Origin: Streptomyces malachitofuscus
GTDB taxonomy: Bacteria > Actinomycetota > Actinomycetes > Streptomycetales > Streptomycetaceae
Assembly (NCBI RefSeq): GCF_014650055.1
Contig: NZ_BMUF01000004.1
Location: 186,001 to 250,000, forward strand
Reading direction: 5' to 3'
Length of the DNA stretch: 64,000 nucleotides
Positions 24,931 through 33,799 of this stretch are shown one piece after another (the stretch's first letter is position 1; each line of letters starts with the position of its first letter). Made by a program: the position numbers and the translations under genes. The notes beneath the pieces were generated by a model. It did no database searches. It worked only from the letters and a program-made list of their open reading frames with translations, and was not told the origin of the DNA.

Positions 24931-26468
24931 CGCAGTCCAGCACCACCGACGCCGGCAGCACGACCGGCGCCTCCCGGAAGAACATCCTCTTCCTCATGAC
25001 CGACCAGCACCGGGTGGACACCCTCGGCACGTACGGCAACCCCCTGGCCCACACCCCGGTCCTCGACGAACTCGCCGCCACGGGCACCCGCTTCGACCGC
25101 TGGTACACCCCCACCGCGATCTGCACGCCCGCCCGGGCCAGTCTGCTGACCGGCCAGGCGCCGTTCCGGCACAAGGTGCTCGCCAACCACGAACGCAACG
25201 TCGGCTATCTCGAGGACCTCACCGACGACCAGTTCACCTTCTCCCGGGCTCTGAGGGACCACGGCTACAACTGCGGCCTCATCGGCAAGTGGCACGCCGG
25301 CACCCGGCGGACGGCGGCGGACCACGGCTTCGACGGTCCCGAACTGCCCGGCTGGCACAACCCGGTGGACCACCCCGACTACCGCGACTACCTCGCCGAG
25401 CACGGCCTGCCGGCGTACCGGATCAGCGACCGGATCCGCGGCACCCTGCCCAACGGCGGCCCCGGCAACCTGCTCGCCGCACGGCTGCACCAGCCGGTCG
25501 AGGCCACCTTCGAGCACTACCTGGCCACCCGTGCCATCGAACAGCTCGAGAAGTACGCCGCGGACTCCCGCGAGCGCGAGCAACCGTTCTTCCTCGCCCT
25601 GCACTTCTTCGGTCCGCACCTGCCGTACATCCTCCCCGACGAGTACTTCGACCTCGTCGACCCCGCCGATGTGGAACTGCCGCGTTCGATCGCGGAGACC
25701 TTCCACGACAAGCCGCCGGTCCAGCGCAACTACAGTGCGCACTGGACCTTCGACACCATGCCGATCGAGACGACCCGCAAGCTCATCGCCGTCTACTGGG
25801 GCTATGTGGCGCTGATTGACCGGCAGATCGGCCGGGTCATGGAGGCGATGGAACGGCTGGGCCTGGTGGACGACACCGCCGTCTTCTTCACTTGTGACCA
25901 CGGCGAGTTCACCGGCTCGCACCGGCTGCACGACAAGGGCCCGGCGATGTACGAGGACATCTACCGCACGCCCGGACTGATCCGTGTCCCGGGCGCCCCG
26001 CCCGGCGTGGTCCGCTCCGAGTTCGTCAGCCTGCTCGACTGCACCGCCACCATCCTGGAACTGGCGGGCATCGACCCCAAGCCCGCGGTGGACTCGCGCA
26101 GCCTGCTGCCCCTCGTGCACGGCGAAGCCGCGGACTGGGAGGACGACATCGTCTGCGAGTTCCACGGCCACCACTTCCCGTACCCGCAGCGCATGCTGCG
26201 CGAGGACCGGTACAAGCTCGTCGTCAACCCCGATTCGGTCAACGAGCTGTACGACCTGGTGACCGACCCGGACGAACTGCAGAACGTCTACGCCCACCCC
26301 GAACGGGCCGAGGTGCGCAGACGGATGATGCGCCGTCTGTACGACGTGCTGCGCGAGCGCGGCGACAACTTCCACCACTGGATGACATCGATGTACGAGG
26401 TCGGCGAGGTGGCCCACGACCCGACCCTGAGCGGTCTCGACGAGTCCACGTACCGGGCCCATGACTGA
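24927..26468 (+). CDS. Type I sulfatase
   Basis: 513 residues, alkaline-phosphatase superfamily. The start carries the metal site NILFLMTDQHRVD. ICTPARASLLTGQ contains the CxPxR motif whose Cys is converted to formylglycine. GKWHAG, FGPHLPY, and CDHGEFTGSHRLHDKG supply the other catalytic residues. It hydrolyses organic sulfate esters. No signal peptide is visible, so it acts in the cytoplasm on imported sulfate esters. The GTG at 24927 overlaps the lipoprotein stop; the formylglycine-generating enzyme overlaps its end by 8 bases. The DQHRVDTLG opening is like those of choline-sulfatase and phosphonate hydrolase relatives, so the substrate is open. Confidence 0.93.
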   Translation: MTQSSTTDAGSTTGASRKNILFLMTDQHRVDTLGTYGNPLAHTPVLDELAATGTRFDRWYTPTAICTPARASLLTGQAPFRHKVLANHERNVGYLEDLTDDQFTFSRALRDHGYNCGLIGKWHAGTRRTAADHGFDGPELPGWHNPVDHPDYRDYLAEHGLPAYRISDRIRGTLPNGGPGNLLAARLHQPVEATFEHYLATRAIEQLEKYAADSREREQPFFLALHFFGPHLPYILPDEYFDLVDPADVELPRSIAETFHDKPPVQRNYSAHWTFDTMPIETTRKLIAVYWGYVALIDRQIGRVMEAMERLGLVDDTAVFFTCDHGEFTGSHRLHDKGPAMYEDIYRTPGLIRVPGAPPGVVRSEFVSLLDCTATILELAGIDPKPAVDSRSLLPLVHGEAADWEDDIVCEFHGHHFPYPQRMLREDRYKLVVNPDSVNELYDLVTDPDELQNVYAHPERAEVRRRMMRRLYDVLRERGDNFHHWMTSMYEVGEVAHDPTLSGLDESTYRAHD

Positions 26469-27420
26469 CGGCCACCGTTCCTGCTGCACCCCGGCGGACA
26501 CGCCGGTCACCGCCGGCCCGCACCCGGCGGTGACGGTCGCCGCCCCCCGGGAGCGCTCCACACGGGGGCAGGTTCTGCTGCCGGGCGGCGAGTTCGCCAT
26601 GGGGGACGCCTTCGGCGAGGGGTATCCCGCCGACGGTGAGACACCCGTTCACCCGGTCCGTCTCAAGCCCTTCCACATCGACGAGACCGCCGTCACCAAC
26701 GCGCGGTTCGCCGCCTTCGTCAAGGCCACCGGCTACGTCACCGACGCCGAGCGCTACGGCTCCTCGGCGGTCTTCCACCTCGTGGTCGCCGCCCCCTCGG
26801 CCGACATCCTCGGCCACGCCGCCGGAACCCCTTGGTGGATCAACGTCCGGGGTGCTCACTGGCGCCGGCCCGAAGGTGCCCGTTCCGACATCACCGGCCG
26901 GCAGAACCACCCGGTCGTCCACGTGTCCTGGAACGACGCGGCCGCCTACGCGCGGTGGGCGGGCAAGCGCCTGCCCACCGAGGCGGAGTGGGAGTACGCC
27001 GCACGCGGAGGACTGTCCGGCCGCCGCTACGCCTGGGGCGACGACCTCACCCCCGACGGCAGATGGCGTTGCAACATCTGGCAGGGACGCTTCCCCCACA
27101 CCAACACCGCCGAGGACGGCCACCTGACCACGGCACCCGTCAAGTCCTACCGTCCCAACGGCTTCGGCCTGTGGAACACCGCCGGCAACGTGTGGGAGTG
27201 GTGTGCCGACTGGTTCTCGCCCTCCTACTACGCCGAGTCCGCACCGGCGGACCCGCGCGGCCCGGACACCGGAACGGCACGGGTGATGCGCGGCGGCTCG
27301 TACCTGTGCCACGACTCCTACTGCAACCGCTACCGGGTCGCCGCCCGCTCGGCCAACACCCCGGAGTCCTCGACGGCCAACCTCGGCTTCCGCTGCGCCA
27401 ACGACGGTGGGGACCGGTAG
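26461..27420 (+). CDS. Formylglycine-generating enzyme
   Basis: 319 residues, SUMF1/FGE fold. The conserved core includes HPVVHVSWNDAAAYARWAGK, RLPTEAEWEYAARGG, GNVWEWCADWF and RGGSYLCHDSYCNRYRVA. The last holds the two catalytic cysteines that bind copper and oxidise the sulfatase Cys to formylglycine. Gly-Phe-Arg-Cys near the end is also typical. The gene overlaps the sulfatase by 8 bases, so both are made together and the sulfatase is activated as it is produced. Start ATG 26461. It ends the sulfur operon. Confidence 0.95.
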   Translation: MTDGHRSCCTPADTPVTAGPHPAVTVAAPRERSTRGQVLLPGGEFAMGDAFGEGYPADGETPVHPVRLKPFHIDETAVTNARFAAFVKATGYVTDAERYGSSAVFHLVVAAPSADILGHAAGTPWWINVRGAHWRRPEGARSDITGRQNHPVVHVSWNDAAAYARWAGKRLPTEAEWEYAARGGLSGRRYAWGDDLTPDGRWRCNIWQGRFPHTNTAEDGHLTTAPVKSYRPNGFGLWNTAGNVWEWCADWFSPSYYAESAPADPRGPDTGTARVMRGGSYLCHDSYCNRYRVAARSANTPESSTANLGFRCANDGGDR

Positions 27421-27526
27421 TGCCTGCACCACCCGCACCGGGCACCTGGCTGCATGGGCGGGCGCCCCCGCGCCTTCTAGCGTCGTGGAGGTACCGCACC
27501 GAGCTCCTCCCGGAAGGCGCCCCACC

Positions 27527-28291
27527 ATGTCAGTGACCCCGGCCGACGTCGCCGTCGTCCTCGACCATGTCCACAAGACGTACGGCGGCGAACAGCCGGT
27601 CGTGGCGCTGGACGACGTGAGCGCCGTGTTCATGCGCGGCACGTCGACCGCGGTGATGGGCCCGTCCGGATCCGGCAAGAGCACCCTGCTGCACTGCGCG
27701 GCGGGGCTGGACCGGCCGGACTCCGGGCGGGTGCGGATCGGGGCCACCGATCTGTCGTCGCTGTCGGAGAAGAAGCTGACCGAACTGCGCCGCAGCCGGG
27801 TCGGTTTCGTGTTCCAGGCGTTCAACCTGGTGGGCGCGCTGGACGTGGAACAGAACATCCTGCTGCCCTCGCGGCTGTCGGGCCACCGGCCGGAGAGTGC
27901 GTGGGTCGCCGAGGTGATCGGCCGGGTCGGACTGGGCGACCGGCTGCGGCACCGGCCGGCGCAGCTCTCCGGCGGCCAGCAGCAGCGTGTCGCGATCGCC
28001 CGGGCGCTCGTCACGCGGCCCGAGGTCATCTTCTGCGACGAACCGACCGGGGCGCTGGACACCCGGACCGCCGCCGAGGTCCTCGCTCTGCTGCGGTCGG
28101 TGGTCGACCGGGACGGGCAGACCGTCGTCATGGTGACCCACGACCCGGTCGCCGCCTCCTACGCCGACCGAGTACTGTTCCTCGCCGACGGGCGGATCGT
28201 GCGGGACATGGCACAGCCCGGCGCCGAGCGGATCGCCGAACACCTGGCACTGCTCGGCCGCAGGCAGCCCGCCGTGAGCCGGGAGGGCTGA
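27527..28291 (+). CDS. ABC transporter ATP-binding protein, MacB/LolD type
   Basis: 254 residues. Walker A GPSGSGKST, Q-loop FVFQAFNLV, signature LSGGQQQR, Walker B VIFCDEPTGALD and VTHDP are intact. The CDEPTGALD variant and length fit the MacB/FtsE-like family that works with FtsX-domain permeases. The ATG at 27527 follows GGAAGG. The FtsX-type permease starts 3 bases after its stop, so both form one exporter. Such pairs export antimicrobial peptides or lipoproteins or respond to envelope stress. Confidence 0.93.
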   Translation: MSVTPADVAVVLDHVHKTYGGEQPVVALDDVSAVFMRGTSTAVMGPSGSGKSTLLHCAAGLDRPDSGRVRIGATDLSSLSEKKLTELRRSRVGFVFQAFNLVGALDVEQNILLPSRLSGHRPESAWVAEVIGRVGLGDRLRHRPAQLSGGQQQRVAIARALVTRPEVIFCDEPTGALDTRTAAEVLALLRSVVDRDGQTVVMVTHDPVAASYADRVLFLADGRIVRDMAQPGAERIAEHLALLGRRQPAVSREG

Positions 28292-28294
28292 ACC

Positions 28295-30823
28295 GTGCTC
28301 CGACTCGCGGCGCAGATGCTGCGCTTCCGCAAAGGCGGCTTCGTCGCCACGTTCGTCGCGCTCGCCGCGGGTGTCGCCGTCCTGATGACATGCGCCCTGC
28401 TGGCGGAGTCGGGGTGGCGGTACAAGGGCGAGCCGCAGCGCTACGGCGCCGCGCTCGCCGTCGTCGCGGACCGGGACCTGAGAGTGGCCGGACCGACGGT
28501 GCTCGGCGAGACCGAGTACACCACCGTGGCCCTTCCCGAGCGCGGCAGTGTCCCCGAGGCGCTCACCGGCGAGCTGGCCGCGGTGCCCGGCGTGGCGCGC
28601 GCGGTGGGCGACCGCTCCCTTGCCGTCTCCACGGCCGTCGCCCCGGACGTGCCGACCACGGGCCACGGCTGGTCGAGCGCGGCGCTCGCCCCGTACCGGC
28701 TGGTCTCCGGCAGGGCGCCGAGCTCCGGCGGGGAGATCGCCGTCGACGCCCGGCTCGCCGACGGCGGGGGACTGGAGCCCGGCGACACCACGGACGTCGT
28801 CAGCGGAGGGGTCAGCCGTTCCTACCGGGTGAGCGGCGTCGTCGGGACGGACGGCGCGCCGGGGGAGCGGGCGGCGCTGTTCTTCACCGACGCGCGGGCC
28901 GCCGCCCTCGACCCGCACCCCGGCCGCTTCGACGCCGTCGGTGTCCTCGCCGAACCGGTCGCCGACCGCACCGCCGTGCTCGCCGAGGTGCGCCGGATCG
29001 CGGAGGACGCGGGCGCCAAGGCCTACGCCGGTGACGAGCGCGGGCTGGCCGGACAGCCGGAGGCCGCCGCCGCACGCGCCCTGACGCTGCAGGCCGGGGG
29101 AGCCTTCGGCGGGTACGCCGCGATGATCATCGTCTTCGTCGTCGCCGGGACCGTCGGCCTGTCGGTACGGCACCGGCGCCGTGACCTCGCCCTGCTGCGC
29201 GCCGTCGCCGCCACCCCGGGACAGGTACGGCTGATGCTCCTCGCCGAGGCGGGTCTGCTCGGACTGTCGGCCGCCGTGGCGGGCGTCCCGGCCGGACTGT
29301 TCGCCACGGGACACATCCGGGACGAACTCGTGTCCCGGGACTTCGTGCCTGAGGGGTTCACCGTCCAGGGCGGACCGCTCTCCGCGGCCGCCGCGACCGT
29401 GGCCGTCGCAGCCGTCGCCCTGCTCTCCGCCTGGATCGCCGCACTGCGCGTCACCCGCATCCGGCCGACCGAGGCACTCGGGGAAGCGGCCGTCGAGCGG
29501 CCCCTCGGCAGCAGGACACGCGTGGTGAGCGGCCTGGTGTGCCTCGTGGCCGCGGTGTCCCTGACCGGTCTCACCGGCGCCACCGACGGCCAGACCGCGC
29601 TGGGTGCCGCGATGGGCATGCTCTACGGGTTCGTACTGGGCATCGCGCTGCTGGCGCCCTGGATCAACCTGGCGGCCGCCCGGCTGCTCGGGCCGGTCCT
29701 GCGGACCGTGTGGGGCAGCAGCGGCCATCTCGCCGCGGCGAACCTGCGGGCCAACGCGCGCGGTACGGTCGCCGTGCTCACCGCGCTCGTGCTCTCCGTC
29801 GGCTTCGGCGGCACCGTCTGGTTCCTGCAGGACAACCTCCAGCGGCAGACCGTGGTCCAGAGCCGCGACGGCATCCTCGCCCAGCACGCGCTGACCGGCG
29901 CCGGCGGCCTGCCCGCCTCCGCGACGGCAGAGGCCCGCCGTGTCCCCGGGGTGCTCGCCGCGACCGGGGTGCGCCGCACCTCCGTCGTCGTGCCCGACCG
30001 GCTCGAGGCGCGGACGGTGGTCGCGCAGGGCATCGATCCGAAGGGCGTGGAACGGACGCTGGACCTGGACGTCACCTCCGGCAGCCTGGAGCGGCTGGCC
30101 GAGGGCACCATGGCCGTGTCCAGCGCGCAGGCGGGCGCCTCGGGCTGGCGGCTCGGGGACGAGGCCGACCTGTGGCTCGGCGACGGGACGCCCGTCACCC
30201 TGCGCGTCGTCGCCCTGTACGAACGCGGCTGGGGCTTCGGCGACGTCACCCTGCACACGCGCACGCTCGCCGGGCACACCGTCACCGGACTCGACGACCA
30301 GGTGCTCATCCGCACCGCACCGGACGCCGACGTCGGCACCACCCTCGCCGACCTGGCCCGCGGGTACCCGGGGGCCACGGTGGTGGACGCCGACCTGCTC
30401 AGCGGGGAACTCGCCGAGGACCTGGCCGTCAGCGGGTGGCTGAACAGGCTGCTCATCGCCGTCCTGGTCGGATACGCCGTCCTGGCCGCCGCCAACACGC
30501 TCGTCATGGCGGCCCTGGCACGGACCCGGGAACTGGCCCTGCTGCGCCTGGTCGGAGTCACCCGCCGCCAGGTGAAACGGATGGTGCACGCCGAACAGGC
30601 GGGGCTGCTGGGAGTGGCGCTCGTCCTCGGCGGGACCGTCGCGGCGGTCACGCTCACCGCGATCGTCAACGCCGTGGCCGGCCCGGGCGTCCCCTACGTA
30701 CCGGCCGCCGGCTCGGCCGCCGTCGTCGGCGGGACCATCGCGCTGGCACTCGTCGCCACGATGCTTCCCGTCGGCCGCGTCCTGCGCACCCCGCCGGTCG
30801 AGGGCATCGGCATCCGCGAGTGA
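28295..30823 (+). CDS. ABC transporter permease with two FtsX domains
   Basis: 842 residues, GTG start 28295. A membrane segment lies near residues 15-32, followed by a large extracellular domain, three segments near 260-380, an intervening part, another group near 390-500, a second extracellular domain and three C-terminal segments (about 715-835). RHRRRDLALLRAVAATPGQV and RTRELALLRLVGVTRRQV are the two matching FtsX cytoplasmic loops, showing internal duplication. It forms the membrane part of an exporter with the ATPase directly upstream. A 17-bp hairpin terminator follows. Confidence 0.92.
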   Translation: MLRLAAQMLRFRKGGFVATFVALAAGVAVLMTCALLAESGWRYKGEPQRYGAALAVVADRDLRVAGPTVLGETEYTTVALPERGSVPEALTGELAAVPGVARAVGDRSLAVSTAVAPDVPTTGHGWSSAALAPYRLVSGRAPSSGGEIAVDARLADGGGLEPGDTTDVVSGGVSRSYRVSGVVGTDGAPGERAALFFTDARAAALDPHPGRFDAVGVLAEPVADRTAVLAEVRRIAEDAGAKAYAGDERGLAGQPEAAAARALTLQAGGAFGGYAAMIIVFVVAGTVGLSVRHRRRDLALLRAVAATPGQVRLMLLAEAGLLGLSAAVAGVPAGLFATGHIRDELVSRDFVPEGFTVQGGPLSAAAATVAVAAVALLSAWIAALRVTRIRPTEALGEAAVERPLGSRTRVVSGLVCLVAAVSLTGLTGATDGQTALGAAMGMLYGFVLGIALLAPWINLAAARLLGPVLRTVWGSSGHLAAANLRANARGTVAVLTALVLSVGFGGTVWFLQDNLQRQTVVQSRDGILAQHALTGAGGLPASATAEARRVPGVLAATGVRRTSVVVPDRLEARTVVAQGIDPKGVERTLDLDVTSGSLERLAEGTMAVSSAQAGASGWRLGDEADLWLGDGTPVTLRVVALYERGWGFGDVTLHTRTLAGHTVTGLDDQVLIRTAPDADVGTTLADLARGYPGATVVDADLLSGELAEDLAVSGWLNRLLIAVLVGYAVLAAANTLVMAALARTRELALLRLVGVTRRQVKRMVHAEQAGLLGVALVLGGTVAAVTLTAIVNAVAGPGVPYVPAAGSAAVVGGTIALALVATMLPVGRVLRTPPVEGIGIRE

Positions 30824-30840
30824 CCACCGGCCGCGGTCGC

Positions 30841-30879
30841 GGGCCGCACGGACGCCCACGCCGGGCGTCCGTGCGGCCC
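30841..30879. terminator. Bidirectional terminator between ABC exporter and azoreductase
   Basis: Perfect 17-bp stem GGGCCGCACGGACGCCC/GGGCGTCCGTGCGGCCC with a 5-base loop, between convergent genes. Confidence 0.85.
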
Positions 30880-30896
30880 CTTCCTGTGTGCGCCGC

Positions 30897-31547
30897 TCAG
30901 GCGGCCAGCCGCTCGGCGAGGGCCTTGGCCCTGATGGTCGCGTCCTGGTGGGCGCGCTCGCGGGAGCTCTCGAACAGCGGGACCAGCTCGGCCATCGCCG
31001 GCACCTGCGGGGCCATGGTCAGCTCCGGGACGATGAAGTCGAGTTCCAGTCCGAGCATGTCGACCAGCACCGCGCGCAGGTAGTTCTGCACGTACTCGGA
31101 GCCCTCGCGCGGCGTGCCCGGCGCGTAGGAGCCGCCGCGGCTGGCGACCACGGTGACCGGCGTGCCCTTGGCCGAGGGGTTCTCGCCTGCGGTGCGGCCC
31201 ATGAGGATCACGTTGTCCAGCCACGCCTTGAGCGTGGACGGGATCGTGAAGTTGTACATCGGAGCGCCGATCAGCAGCGCGTCCGCCCGCTCGACCTCCT
31301 CGACGAGCTTCAGCCGCTCGGCGAAGGCCGCGGCCTGCCCGGGGGAGTGGGCGGCCGGGTCCGCGAAGGCCGCCAGGTGGGCGTCGGCGGTGAGGTGCGG
31401 AACGGGGGCGGTGGCGAGGTCCCGGTAGATCACGGTGCCCTCGGGGTGCTGTTCCTCCCAGGTCCTGCGGAAGGTCTCCGCCACGGCGCGGGACGAGGAG
31501 GCGGACGCCGGGAACACGGAGGAGTCGATGTGCAGAAGGGTGGCCAT
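30897..31547 (-). CDS. azoR: FMN-dependent NADH azoreductase/quinone reductase
   Basis: 216 residues, flavodoxin-like AzoR (AcpD) family. HIDSSVFPASASSSRAVAE binds FMN phosphate. APMYNFTIPSTLKAWLDN is the family signature, and ASRGGSY completes the flavin site. It reduces quinones and azo dyes with NADH, a protection against electrophile stress. It is divergent from an HxlR regulator at 31677, the common arrangement in which the regulator senses quinones or diamide through cysteine oxidation and represses the reductase. Start ATG 31547 follows GGGAG. Confidence 0.92.
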   Translation of the reverse strand: MATLLHIDSSVFPASASSSRAVAETFRRTWEEQHPEGTVIYRDLATAPVPHLTADAHLAAFADPAAHSPGQAAAFAERLKLVEEVERADALLIGAPMYNFTIPSTLKAWLDNVILMGRTAGENPSAKGTPVTVVASRGGSYAPGTPREGSEYVQNYLRAVLVDMLGLELDFIVPELTMAPQVPAMAELVPLFESSRERAHQDATIRAKALAERLAA

Positions 31548-31627
31548 CGGGGGTTTCTCCCATGAGTGGGGGAGCGGAGGCGTGTTCCGCCGCCGCTGAC
31601 GTTTCGTACTCGACTATGGATAACACA

Positions 31628-31668
31628 GGTACTTACTTTTTTTCACCCCCTTGCGGAGCGGTAGTACC
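31628..31668. promoter_or_regulatory. Candidate HxlR operator
   Basis: Inverted repeat GGTACT (31628-31633)/AGTACC (31663-31668) 29 bases apart, around an unusual T-run (31637-31643), in the divergent azoR/hxlR intergenic region. GGTACTTAC fits sites of other HxlR/YodB-type repressors. Binding is inferred. Confidence 0.45.
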
Positions 31669-31676
31669 CTTGAGGC

Positions 31677-32045
31677 ATGGCGATCGAGCAGGCGCACGAG
31701 GCAGAGGCATGCAAGCGGGTGGACGGAGGCATCACCCGCGTCTTTCAGCTGCTCGGAAAGCGCTGGACCGGGCCGATCGTGGCCGTGCTGGTGGAACAGC
31801 CGGCGTACTTCGCCGACCTGCGTCGGGCCATCCCCGGCATCAGCGAACGCATGCTCTCCGACCGGCTGACGGAGCTCGGCGCCGCGGGACTGGTCATCCG
31901 TGAGGTCGACGAGGGCCCGCCGTTGCGGGTCACCTACCGGCTGACGGAGTCGGGGGCGGCGCTGGAACCGGCACTCAAGGAACTCGGCAGGTGGGCCGAC
32001 ACACACCTGCCCGAGGGCAACCCCTGCACGGAGCCGGGCTGCTGA
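31677..32045 (+). CDS. HxlR family redox-type transcriptional regulator
   Basis: 122 residues, winged helix of the HxlR family: LLGKRWTGPIVAVL, PGISERMLSDRLTELGAAGL and VTYRLTESG. A Cys near residue 12 (EACKRVD) matches the redox cysteine of YodB/QorR-type members, and two more cysteines lie in the last eight residues (PCTEPGC). It probably represses the divergent azoreductase until oxidised by quinones or diamide. The ATG at 31677 follows TGAGGC. Confidence 0.92.
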   Translation: MAIEQAHEAEACKRVDGGITRVFQLLGKRWTGPIVAVLVEQPAYFADLRRAIPGISERMLSDRLTELGAAGLVIREVDEGPPLRVTYRLTESGAALEPALKELGRWADTHLPEGNPCTEPGC

Positions 32046-32355
32046 GCCCTCGGCCGACACACACGTCCCCCTGACTTCGCCCTCCCGAGGCGGTGACTCC
32101 GCGCGCCGGGGGAGCACCCGGCGCCGGCCGTCCCCGGACCGGCCCGCCTGCCCGCGTCCAACGCGTCAGGCCCGCGCGGGTGCAGGCGCTCGCCGGGAGC
32201 GCCACCGCGGTCAGAGGTCTGCACCCCTTCGGCGGGGCCCCGTCGTGAGCGCCCCGCCGGGACCGTGCCCGGGCGGCCCAACCCGGCGTGGGCAAGGGGG
32301 CCCGGAGCCACCCGGTGCGTTCCCCCGTGCGCAACCGCCTACCGCCGGCCAGGCG
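32046..32355. other. Gene-free stretch, no feature recognised
   Basis: About 310 bases between the HxlR gene and the MazG-like gene. Open frames here have no family likeness or ribosome binding site. No clear repeat or RNA was seen. Confidence 0.5.
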
Positions 32356-32709
32356 CTACGCGTCGAGTGAGCGGCGGGTGACCCCTTCCAGGTGGCGGGT
32401 GAAGACCTCGCGGGCGTCGGGCGTGAGCGTGCGCAGGGCCACCAGCGCGGTGACGGCGACGTCGCACAGCTCGGACCGGACGTCGTCCCACGTGTGGGTC
32501 GTGCCCTTGCGCGGGTTCTGGCCCGTCGCGCCGACCACGGCCTGCGCGACCTCCCCGACCTCCTCGGACAGTTTCAGGATGCGCAGCAGCAGGCCGTCCG
32601 GACCGTCGACGGGACGGTTCGCCTCCAGCCAGCCGTACAGGCCGTCCACGGACTCCCACAGATCGGCGGCCGGCAACCGGGGCGGCGGAGAAGGAAGGTG
32701 CTCACTCAT
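32356..32709 (-). CDS. MazG-like nucleotide pyrophosphohydrolase
   Basis: 117 residues of the all-alpha NTP pyrophosphatase (MazG-like) type. LKLSEEVGEVAQAVVG gives the EExxE metal-binding helix, and WDDVRSELCDVAVTALVAL gives the second, ExxD helix. Such enzymes remove aberrant nucleoside triphosphates. The ATG at 32709 is the first start before the conserved part; the binding site is weak, and a GTG 11 codons upstream is possible. The DoxX gene upstream is on the same strand, 48 bases away. Confidence 0.85.
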   Translation of the reverse strand: MSEHLPSPPPRLPAADLWESVDGLYGWLEANRPVDGPDGLLLRILKLSEEVGEVAQAVVGATGQNPRKGTTHTWDDVRSELCDVAVTALVALRTLTPDAREVFTRHLEGVTRRSLDA

Positions 32710-32757
32710 GGGGGAGAGCCTGACACGGGCCACTGACAGCACCGGGCCCGCGCCGCG

Positions 32758-33300
32758 CTAGTCGAACAACGCCTCCTGCTCGCCCTCCCTGGCCTTCCGC
32801 AGCCGGCGGTTGCGCGCGCCCAGCATCACCGCCGTCGCCGCCGCCATCGCGCCGAACGCCGCCGGGACCATCCAGCTCCGGTCGGCCGTATGGCCGAGGA
32901 GGTGGTCCAGGGAGAGCCGGCCGGGCCCCGTGACGGCGAGACCGGCGGCGGTCAGGCCCAGGGACGCGGCGTACTCGAAGCCGCCCTCCTGGTTGAAGAA
33001 GCCGTTGGGCGCGTGCACGGCGGACGCGCCCGCCATCGCACCGGCCGCGGCGGCGCCCGCGGCCGGGGTGGCGAGGCCCAGCGCCAGCAGGGTGCCGCCG
33101 CCGGCCTCGGCGAGGCCCGCCATCGTGGCGCTCGTCCGGCCGGGCGCGTAACCGATGGCCTCCATGAACTGGCCCGTGCCCTCAATGCCGCCACCACCGA
33201 ACCAGCCGAACAGCTTCTGCGTGCCGTGCGCCGCGAGCACCCCGCCCGTCCCCAGCCGGAGCAGCAGCAGACCCAGGTCTCTTCGGTCGTAACAGGTCAC
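32758..33300 (-). CDS. DoxX family membrane protein
   Basis: 180 residues with four hydrophobic segments. LLLLRLGTGGVLAAHGTQKLFGWFGG is the typical DoxX beginning, and GLAEAGGGTLLALGL and APNGFFNQEGGFEY follow the family layout. DoxX proteins in actinobacteria take part in membrane redox complexes with a superoxide dismutase or thiol transferase. The GTG at 33300 follows GGGGAG. The open frame continues 45 codons further without a start of similar quality. Confidence 0.85.
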   Translation of the reverse strand: MTCYDRRDLGLLLLRLGTGGVLAAHGTQKLFGWFGGGGIEGTGQFMEAIGYAPGRTSATMAGLAEAGGGTLLALGLATPAAGAAAAGAMAGASAVHAPNGFFNQEGGFEYAASLGLTAAGLAVTGPGRLSLDHLLGHTADRSWMVPAAFGAMAAATAVMLGARNRRLRKAREGEQEALFD

Positions 33301-33427
33301 GTCGTCTCCCCGGAGCGGTGGCTTGGCCCGACCACGGTCGCATCCCCGCCACGGGCCGGGCCCGCTGCCGGTCGCCGTTCGGGTGACGCCGGTGGCGGGC
33401 CCCGCCGGCCGGTACGAGGCTGGCGGC

Positions 33428-33754
33428 ATGACCATTCAGATCACCCGCCTCAGCGACCCCGCCGTACGTGCCTTCGTCACGGCCGTCAACAACCACGACC
33501 GGGAAGCCTTCATGGCTCTCCTCGCACCCGGCGCCACCATGGCGGACGACGGCTCCGAGCGCGACCTCGCCGAGTGGACCGACCGGGAGATCTTCTCCTC
33601 CCACGGCCACCTGGAGGTCGACAACGAGTCCGACGGCGGCCGCCGGCTCCTCGCCCGCTACAGCAACGACACCTGGGGCGAGATGCGCACTCGCTGGAGC
33701 TTCACCGTCGACGACGACGGTCGCATCTCCCGCTTCGAGACCGGCCAGGCCTGA
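33428..33754 (+). CDS. SnoaL/NTF2-like protein
   Basis: 108 residues; short alpha+beta cone fold expected from DPAVRAFVTAVNNHDREAFM and RTRWSFTVDDDGRISRFETGQA. Members serve as small-molecule isomerases, hydrolases or binding proteins; no catalytic signature points to one role. It is divergent from the DoxX gene. A hairpin follows the stop. Confidence 0.75.
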   Translation: MTIQITRLSDPAVRAFVTAVNNHDREAFMALLAPGATMADDGSERDLAEWTDREIFSSHGHLEVDNESDGGRRLLARYSNDTWGEMRTRWSFTVDDDGRISRFETGQA

Positions 33755-33766
33755 CCCGCAACACCA

Positions 33767-33799
33767 CGGTCACGCCCGGGAGTCGGCAGGGCGTGACCG
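33767..33799 (+). terminator. Terminator after the SnoaL-like gene
   Basis: Perfect 11-bp stem CGGTCACGCCC/GGGCGTGACCG with an 11-base loop, 12 bases after the stop codon. Confidence 0.7.

Noticed and set aside
31934..32311. 125-residue minus-strand frame after the HxlR gene
   Set aside because: No binding site or family likeness; partly antisense to the HxlR gene.
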